Source of the DNA: JADHLJ01 sp038118725
GTDB taxonomy: Bacteria > Pseudomonadota > Alphaproteobacteria > Thalassobaculales > Thalassobaculaceae
Length of the DNA stretch: 18,032 bases
NCBI GenBank assembly: GCA_038118725.1
Contig: JAYOIK010000089.1
Coordinates: 1 to 18,032, forward strand
Direction of reading: 5' to 3'
Made by a program: the position numbers and the translations under genes
Notes under the pieces: model-generated
Database searches by the model: none
What the model saw: only the letters and a program-made list of their open reading frames with translations
What the model was told of the DNA's origin: nothing
In this document: positions 1 to 8,113 of the stretch, piece after piece
Layout of the letters: every line of letters begins with the position of its first letter
How positions within the stretch are numbered: the stretch's first letter is position 1

Positions 1-294
1 GCGGATTTCGACATCCTGCCGGAGCTTCGTCTGTCGACCAATCTCAACTACATGCAGTTCGACGATACGTCGACACTTGAAGTCGCGCGCAATCAGCAGG
101 ATATCGACCGTGAGATCGGCTGGGACCTTTCGGCGGCGCTGATCTACAGGCCATTTTTCTCGCAGAATGTGGTGTTCCGGCTGTCCGGCGCCGTGCTTTT
201 CGCCGGTGACGGGTTCCGTGAGCTTTACGGCGCCGACGCGGCCAATGAAGACGCGTTCTATTCGGTTCTCGCCAACCTGATCTTGACCTATTGA
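1..294 (+). CDS. C-terminal part of an outer-membrane beta-barrel protein (5' end outside window)
   Basis: The frame is open from the first base and ends at TGA 292-294, giving 97 visible residues; the start lies to the left of the window. The visible part consists of amphipathic stretches typical of beta-strands (around LRLSTNLNYMQF, WDLSAALIYRPFF, VVFRLSGAVLFAG and YSVLANLILTY) separated by charged turns. The protein ends in an aromatic residue (Tyr), the usual C-terminal signal of Gram-negative outer-membrane barrels recognised by the BAM machinery. No family can be named from the tail alone. The next gene, a multiheme cytochrome, starts about 10 bases after this stop, and its ribosome binding site overlaps the stop codon. 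The two are therefore probably translated together, and a porin partner for the cytochrome is a reasonable inference, but it is not proven. Confidence 0.6.
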   Translation, partial: ADFDILPELRLSTNLNYMQFDDTSTLEVARNQQDIDREIGWDLSAALIYRPFFSQNVVFRLSGAVLFAGDGFRELYGADAANEDAFYSVLANLILTY

Positions 295-304
295 GGCGCC
301 GGTG

Positions 305-3300
305 ATGCGAGCAATCTCGACATTGGCGGTTGCGATTATCCTGGGGCTGACGGCGCTCGGATCCTGGGACGCGTTGGCCGCCGGCGGGCCGGAGAAACCA
401 CGGCACGTCACCTATACCACCACGCCGCCGGCGCCCGCCGGACAATCCAAGGCCGAGGCGGACAAGAAGTCCGCCGGCTGCATGAGTTGTCACGAGAAAA
501 CCGACGAGCCGAGCATGCATCGCTCGGGCTCGGTCAATCTCGGCTGCGTTGATTGCCATGGGGGCGACGTGGCGGTTACTCGACCGGCCAACGGCGCGCC
601 GTCGGACACCGCTTATCGCGAGGCCATGGACGCCGCGCATTTGCTGCCGACCCTGCCCGAGACCTGGAACTATCCGAGCAGCGCCAATCCCCCGGGCGCC
701 TATGCGTTGCTTAATCGCGAGAGCCCGGAATATGTCCGCTTCGTCAATCCCAGCGACTATCGCGTGGTGGACGAGGCTTGCGGCGCCTGCCATGCCCGCG
801 AGATCCGCGCCGCCAAGAGCAGCATCATGGCCACCGGCGCGATGCTCTGGGGCGGGGCCTCGTACAATAACGGCATCGTACCGCTGAAGAACTACGTCAT
901 GGGCGAGGCCTATGACCGGGACGGCAATGCCGCGATCCTACAGGCCGCGATCCCGGTCACCGAGGAGATGAAGAAGACCGGGGTGCTGGAACAACTGGTC
1001 CCTCTGCCGGCCTGGGAGGCAATCCCGCCGGGCGATATCTTCCGGGTGTTTGAGCGCGGCGGACGGAATATCCTAAACCTGTTCCCGGAAATCGGCATTC
1101 CCAACTCACTCGGCCAGATCCAGCGGCTCGAGGAACCGGGGCGCCCGGATCTGAAGCAATCCAACCGGGGGCCGGGAACGGGACTTCGGATCGCGGTGCC
1201 GGTGATCAACATTACCAAGACTCGCCTCAACGACCCGCTGATGTGGTTCCTGGGCACCAACGAGCAGCCCGGCGATTATCGGTCCTCGGGCTGCGCGTCC
1301 TGTCACGTGGTCTATGCCAATGACCGCGACCCCCGGCATTCCGGCCCCTATGCCCAATTCGGTCATCGCGGCGAGACCCAGACCGTCGATCCGACCATTC
1401 CCAAGGGCGAGTCCGGGCATCCGCTGAAGCATGAATTCACCAGCGCGATCCCGACCAGCCAGTGCATGATCTGTCACATGCATCAGCCGAACGTGTTCCT
1501 GAACTCTTATCTCGGTTACACAATGTGGGATTATGAGTCCGACGCGCCGTCCATGTGGCCGAAGGAACAGCGCTATCCGAGCAACGCCGAGATGCATGAG
1601 ATGCTTGAGCGTAATCCCGAGGAAGCGGTGATCCGCGGCCTCTGGAGCGATCCGGCCTTCCTGCGTCAGGTCTCGGAGATGAACCCGGATCTGAAGAACA
1701 CCCAGTTCGCCGATTATCACGGCCATGGCTGGAACTTCCGGGCGATTTTCAAGAAGGACGAGGCCGGCAATCTGCTGGACGCCGAGAACAACGTGGTCGA
1801 GCCGGATGATCCCGACAAGTTCGAAAAAGCGGTGCATATGTCGTCGATCCATCTCGATGTCGGGATGCATTGCGTCGATTGTCACTTCGAGCAGGACTCG
1901 CACTCCAACGGCCATCTCTACGGCGAAGTGGCGAACGCGATCGAGGTGACGTGCAAGGATTGTCACGGCACGGCGGACGACTATCCGAGCCTGCGCAGCT
2001 CCGGGCCCGCCGCACCGCCGGGCGGCACCGACTTCTCGCTGACTCGCAATGCCGATGGCTCCAAGCGCTTTGAGTGGCGCGGCGACAAGCTCTATCAGCG
2101 CTCGGCGCTGTGGCCAGAGCTGGAATGGGAATTGAGCCTGGTCAAGGATTCGGTCAACCCGGATCACGCCGCTTATAACGCCAAGGCGGCGCGGGCCAAG
2201 CTGGTCTCCAATGATACCGCGAACCAGAATTGGGGGCCGGGCGTGGCCAAGGATGACCGCGCCCACAAGGACGAGGAGATGGAGTGCTTCACCTGCCATC
2301 TCTCCTGGACCACCAGCTGTGGCGGCTGTCATCTGCCGATCCAGGCGAACTGGAAGACCGAACGCCATCACTTCGAGGGCGGCGAGACCCGCAACTACGC
2401 GACCTATAACCCGCAGGTCGTGCGCGACCAGATGTTCCAGCTCGGCATTCACGCCACGCCCAAGGGCAACACCATCGCGCCGATCCGCTCAACCTCGGCG
2501 CTGATCCTGTCCTCGACCAACATCAACCGCGAGAAGATCTACATCCAGCAGCCGCCGATCGCCGCGTCCGGCTTTTCCAGCCAGGCTTTCGCGCCACATT
2601 TCCCGCACACCGTGCGCAAGACCGAGACCAAGACTTGTAGCGATTGCCATCTCTCCGAGACCAATGACAACAACGCCCGGATGGCGCAACTGCTCCTCCA
2701 TGGCACCAATTTCGTGAATTTCGTCGGCTATAACGCCTGGGTCGGAGGCGAGGACGGCATCGAGGCGATCCGGGTCACCGAATGGGACGAGCCCCAGGCG
2801 GTGATCGGCAGCTACCTGCAGAAATACGCCTATCCGGACTGGTACCAGGATCATCTGGACGAGGGTCGCGAGCTCCAGGAAAGCTACTATCATTCCAGCC
2901 CCGGTGTCGCCAATTGCCTGCAACTGCGGGGCGAGTATCTGTTCGTCGCCGAAGGCAAGGGCGGTTTCCAGGCCTATGACGTGGCCAGCATCGCGAATAA
3001 GGGTATCTCGCAGCGGATCATCACCGCGCCGTTCTCGCCCCTGGGGCATGGCACGCGGGTAAAGAGCGAAAACGCCACCTGCATGGCCTTGCCGACGGAA
3101 CAGCCCATCGCGCCGGATCGCAACAAGGGCGACCTGATGCGGGTCACCAATCAGGAACAGCCGTTCCACCCGATCTACAATTACGCCTTTGTCACCGACG
3201 CGGTCGAGGGCTTGATCGTGGTCGATGTGAACACGCTGGCCGATGGCGAGCCGCGCAACAATTTCTTCGAGCGGGCATTGACCTGGAACCCGGACGGGGT

Positions 3301-4081
3301 ACTGACCGGCGCGCGTCACATCACCATCGCCGGTAACTGGTTTTACATCACCACCGAGAATAGCCTTGTGGTGTTGGACATGACCGACCCGCTGGCCCCG
3401 GTGGTCGCCAAGACCATCGCGATGGATGACCCGCGGGCGACGGCGCTTCAGTTCCGCTATCTGTTCGTGAGCGACCGCCAGGGACTCCAGGTGTTGGACG
3501 CCACCAACCCCGGTGATCCGGTCGCGATCGAAGGCGCGCGCATCCCGCTCAAGGACGCCAAGCGGATCTATCTCGCGCGCACCTACGCGTATGTGGCGGG
3601 CGGCGCAGAGGGCCTGGCGATCGTCAATATCAAAAACCCGGCGAAACCGGCGCTGCACTCGATCTTCAACGCCGACGGCAAGATCGTCGATGCCCGTGAC
3701 GTGATCCTCGGGACCACCAATGCCTCGCTCTTCGCCTATGTCGCGGATGGGGTTGGCGGCTTGAAGGTGATCCAGATGACCTCGCCGGACAGCCAGCCTC
3801 GGTTCTACGGCTACAGCCCGGAGCCGAAGCCGGAGCTGATCGCCTGGAAGGATACGGAGTCACCGGCTCTGGCGCTTTCCAAGGGACTGGCTCGCGACCG
3901 CGCGGTGGATGAGACCGGCGGCCAGATCGCGGTATTCGGCCGCTTGGGCTCGCGTCCGTTCACCCTGGCTGAACAGCGCAAGCTTTACCTCGACGCCAAG
4001 GGCGATCCCTGGATGGTGTCCGACACGCCGCGTGATGGCGACTTCATCAAGGGGCCGAGCAAACGCGCGGCGGCGGACTAA
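305..4081 (+). CDS. Decaheme c-type cytochrome fused to a C-terminal LVIVD-repeat beta-propeller
   Basis: Secreted multiheme protein of about 1258 residues. I chose ATG 305; an adjacent in-frame GTG at 302 is also possible. GAGG at 293-296, overlapping the previous stop, is the ribosome binding site. Numbering from the GTG, residues 2-27 look like a Sec signal peptide with an ALAA-type cleavage site and no lipobox Cys. Ten CXXCH heme c sites start at residues 60, 82, 160, 331, 388, 524, 551, 662, 673 and 779. From about residue 869 to 1170 the heme sites stop and repeats such as GLIVVDV, SLVVLDM, GLQVLDA, GLAIVNI and GLKVIQM appear; these match LVIVD repeats, which form a beta-propeller. The likely role is periplasmic or cell-surface electron transfer. 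It is not an MtrA/PioA-type cytochrome, being far longer and carrying the propeller. Redox partner and substrate cannot be read from the sequence. Confidence 0.9.
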   Translation: MRAISTLAVAIILGLTALGSWDALAAGGPEKPRHVTYTTTPPAPAGQSKAEADKKSAGCMSCHEKTDEPSMHRSGSVNLGCVDCHGGDVAVTRPANGAPSDTAYREAMDAAHLLPTLPETWNYPSSANPPGAYALLNRESPEYVRFVNPSDYRVVDEACGACHAREIRAAKSSIMATGAMLWGGASYNNGIVPLKNYVMGEAYDRDGNAAILQAAIPVTEEMKKTGVLEQLVPLPAWEAIPPGDIFRVFERGGRNILNLFPEIGIPNSLGQIQRLEEPGRPDLKQSNRGPGTGLRIAVPVINITKTRLNDPLMWFLGTNEQPGDYRSSGCASCHVVYANDRDPRHSGPYAQFGHRGETQTVDPTIPKGESGHPLKHEFTSAIPTSQCMICHMHQPNVFLNSYLGYTMWDYESDAPSMWPKEQRYPSNAEMHEMLERNPEEAVIRGLWSDPAFLRQVSEMNPDLKNTQFADYHGHGWNFRAIFKKDEAGNLLDAENNVVEPDDPDKFEKAVHMSSIHLDVGMHCVDCHFEQDSHSNGHLYGEVANAIEVTCKDCHGTADDYPSLRSSGPAAPPGGTDFSLTRNADGSKRFEWRGDKLYQRSALWPELEWELSLVKDSVNPDHAAYNAKAARAKLVSNDTANQNWGPGVAKDDRAHKDEEMECFTCHLSWTTSCGGCHLPIQANWKTERHHFEGGETRNYATYNPQVVRDQMFQLGIHATPKGNTIAPIRSTSALILSSTNINREKIYIQQPPIAASGFSSQAFAPHFPHTVRKTETKTCSDCHLSETNDNNARMAQLLLHGTNFVNFVGYNAWVGGEDGIEAIRVTEWDEPQAVIGSYLQKYAYPDWYQDHLDEGRELQESYYHSSPGVANCLQLRGEYLFVAEGKGGFQAYDVASIANKGISQRIITAPFSPLGHGTRVKSENATCMALPTEQPIAPDRNKGDLMRVTNQEQPFHPIYNYAFVTDAVEGLIVVDVNTLADGEPRNNFFERALTWNPDGVLTGARHITIAGNWFYITTENSLVVLDMTDPLAPVVAKTIAMDDPRATALQFRYLFVSDRQGLQVLDATNPGDPVAIEGARIPLKDAKRIYLARTYAYVAGGAEGLAIVNIKNPAKPALHSIFNADGKIVDARDVILGTTNASLFAYVADGVGGLKVIQMTSPDSQPRFYGYSPEPKPELIAWKDTESPALALSKGLARDRAVDETGGQIAVFGRLGSRPFTLAEQRKLYLDAKGDPWMVSDTPRDGDFIKGPSKRAAAD

Positions 4082-4157
4082 GCCCTTTTTAACACTAGCG
4101 GCGATTCTTCAATCCCGGATCGTACCGCGCGAGTCCGAACCTTCTTCGGAGTTCGAC

Positions 4158-5153
4158 ATGTTCCCCGCATTGTTGCCACGAGGAACCGGTCACCAATTTC
4201 TGGTCTATGGTGATAGCTGTTCCGGTGTGCCCGGCGGGCGGCACGAGGCGACTTTCGCGTCGGTCAACCAGGTCGCCCGGCGTCTGATGCCGGCTCCCGA
4301 GTTCATCGCGTTTTTGGGTGATGAGATTATCGGGCTTACCGCCGACGAAGCGGCCTTACGCGCGCAATGGCGATACTGGCTTGACGTGGAGACCAATTGG
4401 ATCGACCGAGCCAAGACGCCGGTTTTTCATACCACCTCCAATCACGCGACCTATGACGTGATGAGCGAGCGGGTGTTCACCGAGATGTTGCCGGAACTTC
4501 CTCGCAATGGGCCGGTGGGGCAAGAGGGGCTCGCCTATTTCGTCCGGCGTGGTGATCTATTGCTGGTTTTCATTCATACCTCGGCGATGGCGCTTGGCGG
4601 CGAAGGGCATGTGGAAACGGAATGGTTGGAACGGACCCTGGCCGCCAATGCCAATGCCCGGTACAAGCTGGTTCTGGGTCATCACCCGGTGTTTCCCGTC
4701 AACGGCTTCAGCGGCGCCTATCAGCGCGAGATTGGCCGCGAGTACGCCGCGCCGCTTTGGGAACTGTTCGTGGCGCACGATGTCACGGCTTATCTTTGCA
4801 GCCACATCCTCGCATTCGACGTTCAGGTCCATCGGGGCGTGTTGCAGATCACGACAGCGGGCGCCGGGACCGCGCATCGCATGCCCGAGGGGGTGGAGTA
4901 TCTCCATCTTGTCCAGATGGCTCTGGATACCGACGGGTTGCGCTACCAGGTGATCGACATTGATGGCGTTGTTCGAGAAGCCTTGGAGTGGCCGGGCGTT
5001 TTAACGCATACGCCGGACTGGAGTCCGGTGCCCGTGGGAGAAACCCCGGTTCCCGAGCCCTGGGCGCACGAACCAGGGATCCGGCAATGGCGCTTTCGGG
5101 GCCACGCGGCGCCTCGGACGTCGGGCGAGGCCGAGACCTTGCTCGAGGCCTAG
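4158..5153 (+). CDS. Calcineurin-like metallophosphoesterase-fold protein with degenerate active site, interrupted by TAG
   Basis: 331 residues from ATG 4158, preceded by CGGAG at 4147-4151; it follows the cytochrome gene by 76 bases. The order of motifs matches the calcineurin-like phosphoesterase fold: GDS (D19), LGDE (D55), SNH (N95-H96), GHHP (H175) and SHIL (H216). Several usual metal ligands are changed. The first motif has Cys where DxH has His, the second lacks the second Asp of GDxxD, GNHD/E has become SNHA, and the last GHxH is CSHIL. Activity as a phosphoesterase is therefore doubtful. No signal peptide is evident. The stop at 5151-5153 is TAG, and the same frame remains open and coding-like up to 5507, so this may be the N-terminal part of a longer protein (see next entry). 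The fold call is fairly safe; the function is unknown. Confidence 0.7.
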   Translation: MFPALLPRGTGHQFLVYGDSCSGVPGGRHEATFASVNQVARRLMPAPEFIAFLGDEIIGLTADEAALRAQWRYWLDVETNWIDRAKTPVFHTTSNHATYDVMSERVFTEMLPELPRNGPVGQEGLAYFVRRGDLLLVFIHTSAMALGGEGHVETEWLERTLAANANARYKLVLGHHPVFPVNGFSGAYQREIGREYAAPLWELFVAHDVTAYLCSHILAFDVQVHRGVLQITTAGAGTAHRMPEGVEYLHLVQMALDTDGLRYQVIDIDGVVREALEWPGVLTHTPDWSPVPVGETPVPEPWAHEPGIRQWRFRGHAAPRTSGEAETLLEA

Positions 5154-5507
5154 TCGCCGGGGCCGGCATTGGCGCCGCTTTGGATCGGCCTCACCGGGTC
5201 GGCGCGCAAACTCACCGTCAGTCTTGCCCCAGAGCCGGGGCGCAGTCCGCATGCCTGGTTTGGGCCAGAACTGCCCCTCCACGCGCTTTTCGATCTGGTT
5301 CTGGCTCTGCATCCGGCCATGGGACCAGGCGGCGTCTTGTGGCGTCACATGCATGAGACGAGTTGGAACACTTTGGACGGCGCCTCTCCTTGGGGGCCGG
5401 AAAGATTGCCGGAGATATCGCTTTGGTCCGCCGGACACGGTCGGGGCGGCGCGGAAGATCGCCCGTTCCATGGCCAAGGGCTTGAGATTTTCGCGGGAAG
5501 ATGAACT
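5154..5507 (+). pseudogene. In-frame continuation of the metallophosphoesterase gene beyond a TAG stop
   Basis: Directly after TAG 5151-5153 the same frame runs 117 codons to TGA 5505-5507. The translation looks like real protein rather than random sequence: it is rich in Trp, Gly and Pro and has balanced hydrophobic segments (for example LAPLWIGLTGSARKLTVSLA and GPGGVLWRHMHETSWNTLDG), suggestive of a beta-sandwich. Codon use resembles the neighbouring genes. A TTG at 5169 could start a separate small gene, but I see no ribosome binding site at the right distance. The simplest reading is one gene of about 449 codons with a nonsense change (for example TGG to TAG), or a sequencing error. TAG serves as an ordinary stop in other genes here, so recoding is unlikely. 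Confidence 0.5.
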
Positions 5508-5707
5508 CCGAAAGATGCACTGAAACCTGAAAGCGGGTTTTGTCGGGCAACAATGCAACCCATGCATCATCACGACACCGCAATTTGTCCGGTTCATGCT
5601 GGTGAAGAATGTTCTTTCGGTCGTTTTGCTCGGTGATGTCGACAGGAAATGTCGCGTGGGCCAGAGTCCTGCTATGACACGACTTCTGTCGGCGTTAGGA
5701 AATCAAC
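5508..5707 (+). promoter_or_regulatory. Leader/promoter region of the E1 gene with two CGAC/GTCG inverted repeats
   Basis: 200 bases without a gene. A strong Shine-Dalgarno AGGAAA lies at 5697-5702, five bases before ATG 5708. Two short inverted repeats precede it: CGACA-N5-TGTCG at 5640-5654, which overlaps the perfect 8-mer palindrome TGTCGACA at 5637-5644, and CGAC-N4-GTCG at 5680-5691. Their centres are about 38 bases apart. They could be operator half-sites, but with no known consensus to compare this is a guess. No convincing -35/-10 pair was found. Confidence 0.3.
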
Positions 5708-8101
5708 ATGCCCGTCACCGGAACGACCCCCCCGCTGGTCACGCCCAAGGATCTGGAAACTCTTCGAGCCTTGGAGCAAAAGGTTCTCTGGCTGGCCATG
5801 TGGATGATCCACAACGCCAACCATATCCGAGAGAGCCGTGACGGTCTCAAGGTTGGCGGCCATCAGGCGTCCTGCGCCTCGGTTTCGACGGTGATGTCGG
5901 CGTTGTATTTTCATACCCTGCGCCCGGAGGACCGGGTCGCGGTAAAGCCTCATGCAAGCCCGATTTTCCACGCCATACAATATATGATGGACCGTCAGTC
6001 CCTGGAAGCCCTGGAGCGGTTTCGCGCGCTCGGTGGGGTGCAATCCTATCCGAGCCGGATGAAGGACGCGGACGAAGTGGATTTTTCCACCGGTTCAGTC
6101 GGCCTCGGGGTCGCGATGACCCTGTTCGCCTCCATGGTTCAGGACTACACGCGGCTGCATAATCTGGTTCAGGACGCTGACCGCGAAGATCAGGGTCCGG
6201 GCCGAATGATCGCGGTCATGGGCGACGCCGAGCTTGACGAGGGTAATGTCTACGAGGCGATGCTGGAGGGGTGGAAATATGATGTGCGCAATCTCTGGTG
6301 GATTATCGACTACAACCGCCAGAGCCTCGACGGCGTGGTGTCCGACGGCTTGTTCCGCAAGATCCAGGAGTTTTTCGCCAATGTCGGTTGGAACGTCACG
6401 CTCCTGAAATACGGAAAGAAACTGGAGCGGGTGTTCGCTCGAACCGGCGGCGACGTGCTGCGGAACTGGATCGATGAATGTCCGAACGATCTCTACGCCG
6501 CTCTGACCTTCAAGGGACAGTCCGGGGAGCCCGGCGCCTGGCGAGAACACTTGAAGACCGATCTGCGCGGCGTGCGCGGCATGAAGGCGATCCTCGAGGA
6601 CCATGACGATATCGCCCTGCATGCGTTGATGACCAACCTCGCCGGCCAGGACATGGAATCCGTGCTCGAAGCCTTCCACGGGGTCGAGGACGACACCCCG
6701 CAATGCTTCATCGCTTACACCATCAAGGGCCACGGCACGCCGCTCGCCGGGCATCGCGATAACCACGCGGGCTTGATGAACCTCGAACAGATGAACCGGT
6801 TTCGCGCCGATATGCGGGTGCCCGAGGGTGAGGAATGGTCGAAGTTCGGCAATATCGGCATCGACGAGGAACGGGCGCGCCAATTCGTCGCCGCCGCGCC
6901 GTTCAACAAGCCCGGCTCGCGGGTCTATGATGCGGCCAAGGTGCCGGTCCCCGATAGCCTGCAACCGCAATATCGCGCCAAGGCCGCGACACAAGCCGCC
7001 TTTGGTAACGTCCTTCACGAGTTGTCACGCGGCAATTCGGCGCTTGCCAGTCGGATCGTCACCACCTCGCCGGATGTGTCCGTCTCGACCAATCTCGGCC
7101 CCTGGGTGAACCAGCGCGGCGTGTTCAGCCTGGATGTCCGCAACGACGTTTTCCGCGACGAGAAGGTCGCCTCGGCCCAGAAATGGCTGCGTCACGGCGG
7201 TGGCCAGCATTTCGAACTGGGTATCGCCGAGAGCAACCTTTTCACCATGCTGGCGGCCTTGGGGCTGTCGGGCCCGGTTTTCGGGACAAGGCTGCTACCG
7301 GTCGGGACGCTCTACGATCCGTTCATTGCCCGCGGCCTCGATGCCTTGAACTATGCCTGCTATCAGGATTCCCGCTTCATGCTCGTGGCGACCCCGTCGG
7401 GAATCACGCTCGCGCCGGAGGGTGGGGCGCATCAATCGATCAACACCCCGCTGATCGGCATCGGTCAACCCGGCCTCACCTCGTTCGAGCCCGCCTATGT
7501 GGACGAGATGGCGGCGATCATGCGCTGGGGCTTCGAGCATATGCAGGCCGAAGACGGCGGCTCGGTCTATCTCCGGCTGTCGACCCGGACCCTGGATCAG
7601 CCCGAGCGCGCCATGACACCGGAACTTGAGGCGGACATCCTCGCCGGCGCGTATTGGATGGTTGAACCCGGCGAGGGCGCCGAATGCGCTCTGGTGTTTA
7701 GCGGACCGGTCGCGCCCGAGGTTCTGGAGGCGCATGCCGTGCTCGCCGAGGAAATTCCCGGTCTCGGCGTGCTGGCGATTACGTCCTGGGATCGTCTGTA
7801 TCATGATTGGCAGCGGTCGGTGGGCAGGCCGACCAATGGCTCCGGCGGCGCGCGCTGTCATCTGGAGAGCGTGCTCTCCCGCCTGTCGCCCCATGCGGGT
7901 CTCGTAACAGTCCAGGACGGGCATCCCGCCAGCCTAAGCTGGATCGGTTCGGCAAGTGGCCGGCGGGTCTATCCGTTGGGGATTTCCAGTTTTGGCCAGT
8001 CCGGAGATCTTCCGGATCTCTACCGCACCTACCGCATCGACGCCGAAGCGATCATTGACATGGCCGCCACCGCCTGTGTCGACGCCGCGCGCGCGGCGTA
8101 A
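5708..8101 (+). CDS. Homodimeric-type 2-oxoacid dehydrogenase E1 (AceE/MdeB-like, transketolase superfamily)
   Basis: 797 residues from ATG 5708 with AGGAAA five bases upstream. It is a thiamine-diphosphate enzyme of the single-chain E1 type that decarboxylates a 2-oxoacid and passes the acyl group to a lipoyl E2. Evidence: GGHQAS near residue 50, the TPP/Mg motif starting at GDAELDEG (residue 172) and closing with DYNRQSLDG (N203), as in AceE (GDGEMDE ... NLQRLDG). KGHGTPLAGH and a pyrimidine-binding half with GIAES and transketolase-like C-terminal features follow. It is shorter than E. coli AceE (about 887 residues). No E2 or E3 gene lies nearby. The convergent Lrp/AsnC gene 12 bases downstream recalls the Pseudomonas mde locus, where an Lrp-type regulator accompanies an E1 homologue proposed to act on 2-oxobutyrate. 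Pyruvate, 2-oxobutyrate or another 2-oxoacid are all possible substrates. Automatic annotation would often just say transketolase. Confidence 0.85.
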   Translation: MPVTGTTPPLVTPKDLETLRALEQKVLWLAMWMIHNANHIRESRDGLKVGGHQASCASVSTVMSALYFHTLRPEDRVAVKPHASPIFHAIQYMMDRQSLEALERFRALGGVQSYPSRMKDADEVDFSTGSVGLGVAMTLFASMVQDYTRLHNLVQDADREDQGPGRMIAVMGDAELDEGNVYEAMLEGWKYDVRNLWWIIDYNRQSLDGVVSDGLFRKIQEFFANVGWNVTLLKYGKKLERVFARTGGDVLRNWIDECPNDLYAALTFKGQSGEPGAWREHLKTDLRGVRGMKAILEDHDDIALHALMTNLAGQDMESVLEAFHGVEDDTPQCFIAYTIKGHGTPLAGHRDNHAGLMNLEQMNRFRADMRVPEGEEWSKFGNIGIDEERARQFVAAAPFNKPGSRVYDAAKVPVPDSLQPQYRAKAATQAAFGNVLHELSRGNSALASRIVTTSPDVSVSTNLGPWVNQRGVFSLDVRNDVFRDEKVASAQKWLRHGGGQHFELGIAESNLFTMLAALGLSGPVFGTRLLPVGTLYDPFIARGLDALNYACYQDSRFMLVATPSGITLAPEGGAHQSINTPLIGIGQPGLTSFEPAYVDEMAAIMRWGFEHMQAEDGGSVYLRLSTRTLDQPERAMTPELEADILAGAYWMVEPGEGAECALVFSGPVAPEVLEAHAVLAEEIPGLGVLAITSWDRLYHDWQRSVGRPTNGSGGARCHLESVLSRLSPHAGLVTVQDGHPASLSWIGSASGRRVYPLGISSFGQSGDLPDLYRTYRIDAEAIIDMAATACVDAARAA

Positions 8102-8113
8102 GATCCGAGGCCC

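Noticed and set aside
1106..2452. Long minus-strand open frame (448 codons) inside the cytochrome gene
   Set aside because: It is antisense to a gene with ten CXXCH motifs; long antisense frames are expected in GC-rich DNA and its translation shows no recognisable domain.
2489..3658. Minus-strand open frame (389 codons) opposite the propeller part of the cytochrome
   Set aside because: Shadow of the plus-strand gene; the plus strand carries clear LVIVD repeats.
5151..5153. TAG read as an amino acid (recoding)
   Set aside because: TAG is an ordinary stop for the flavin monooxygenase, DsbA-like and livK genes in the same window, and no pyrrolysine-type context is seen.
5001..5597. Minus-strand open frame (198 codons) opposite the end of the metallophosphoesterase
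   Set aside because: Arg/Pro-rich low-quality translation; the plus-strand frame has better codon use and protein-like composition.
5596..5841. Plus-strand short frame overlapping the start of the E1 gene
   Set aside because: No ribosome binding site, no domain, and it overlaps a confident gene in another frame.
6095..7018. Minus-strand open frame inside the E1 gene
   Set aside because: Antisense to the conserved TPP-binding region of E1; no domain seen.
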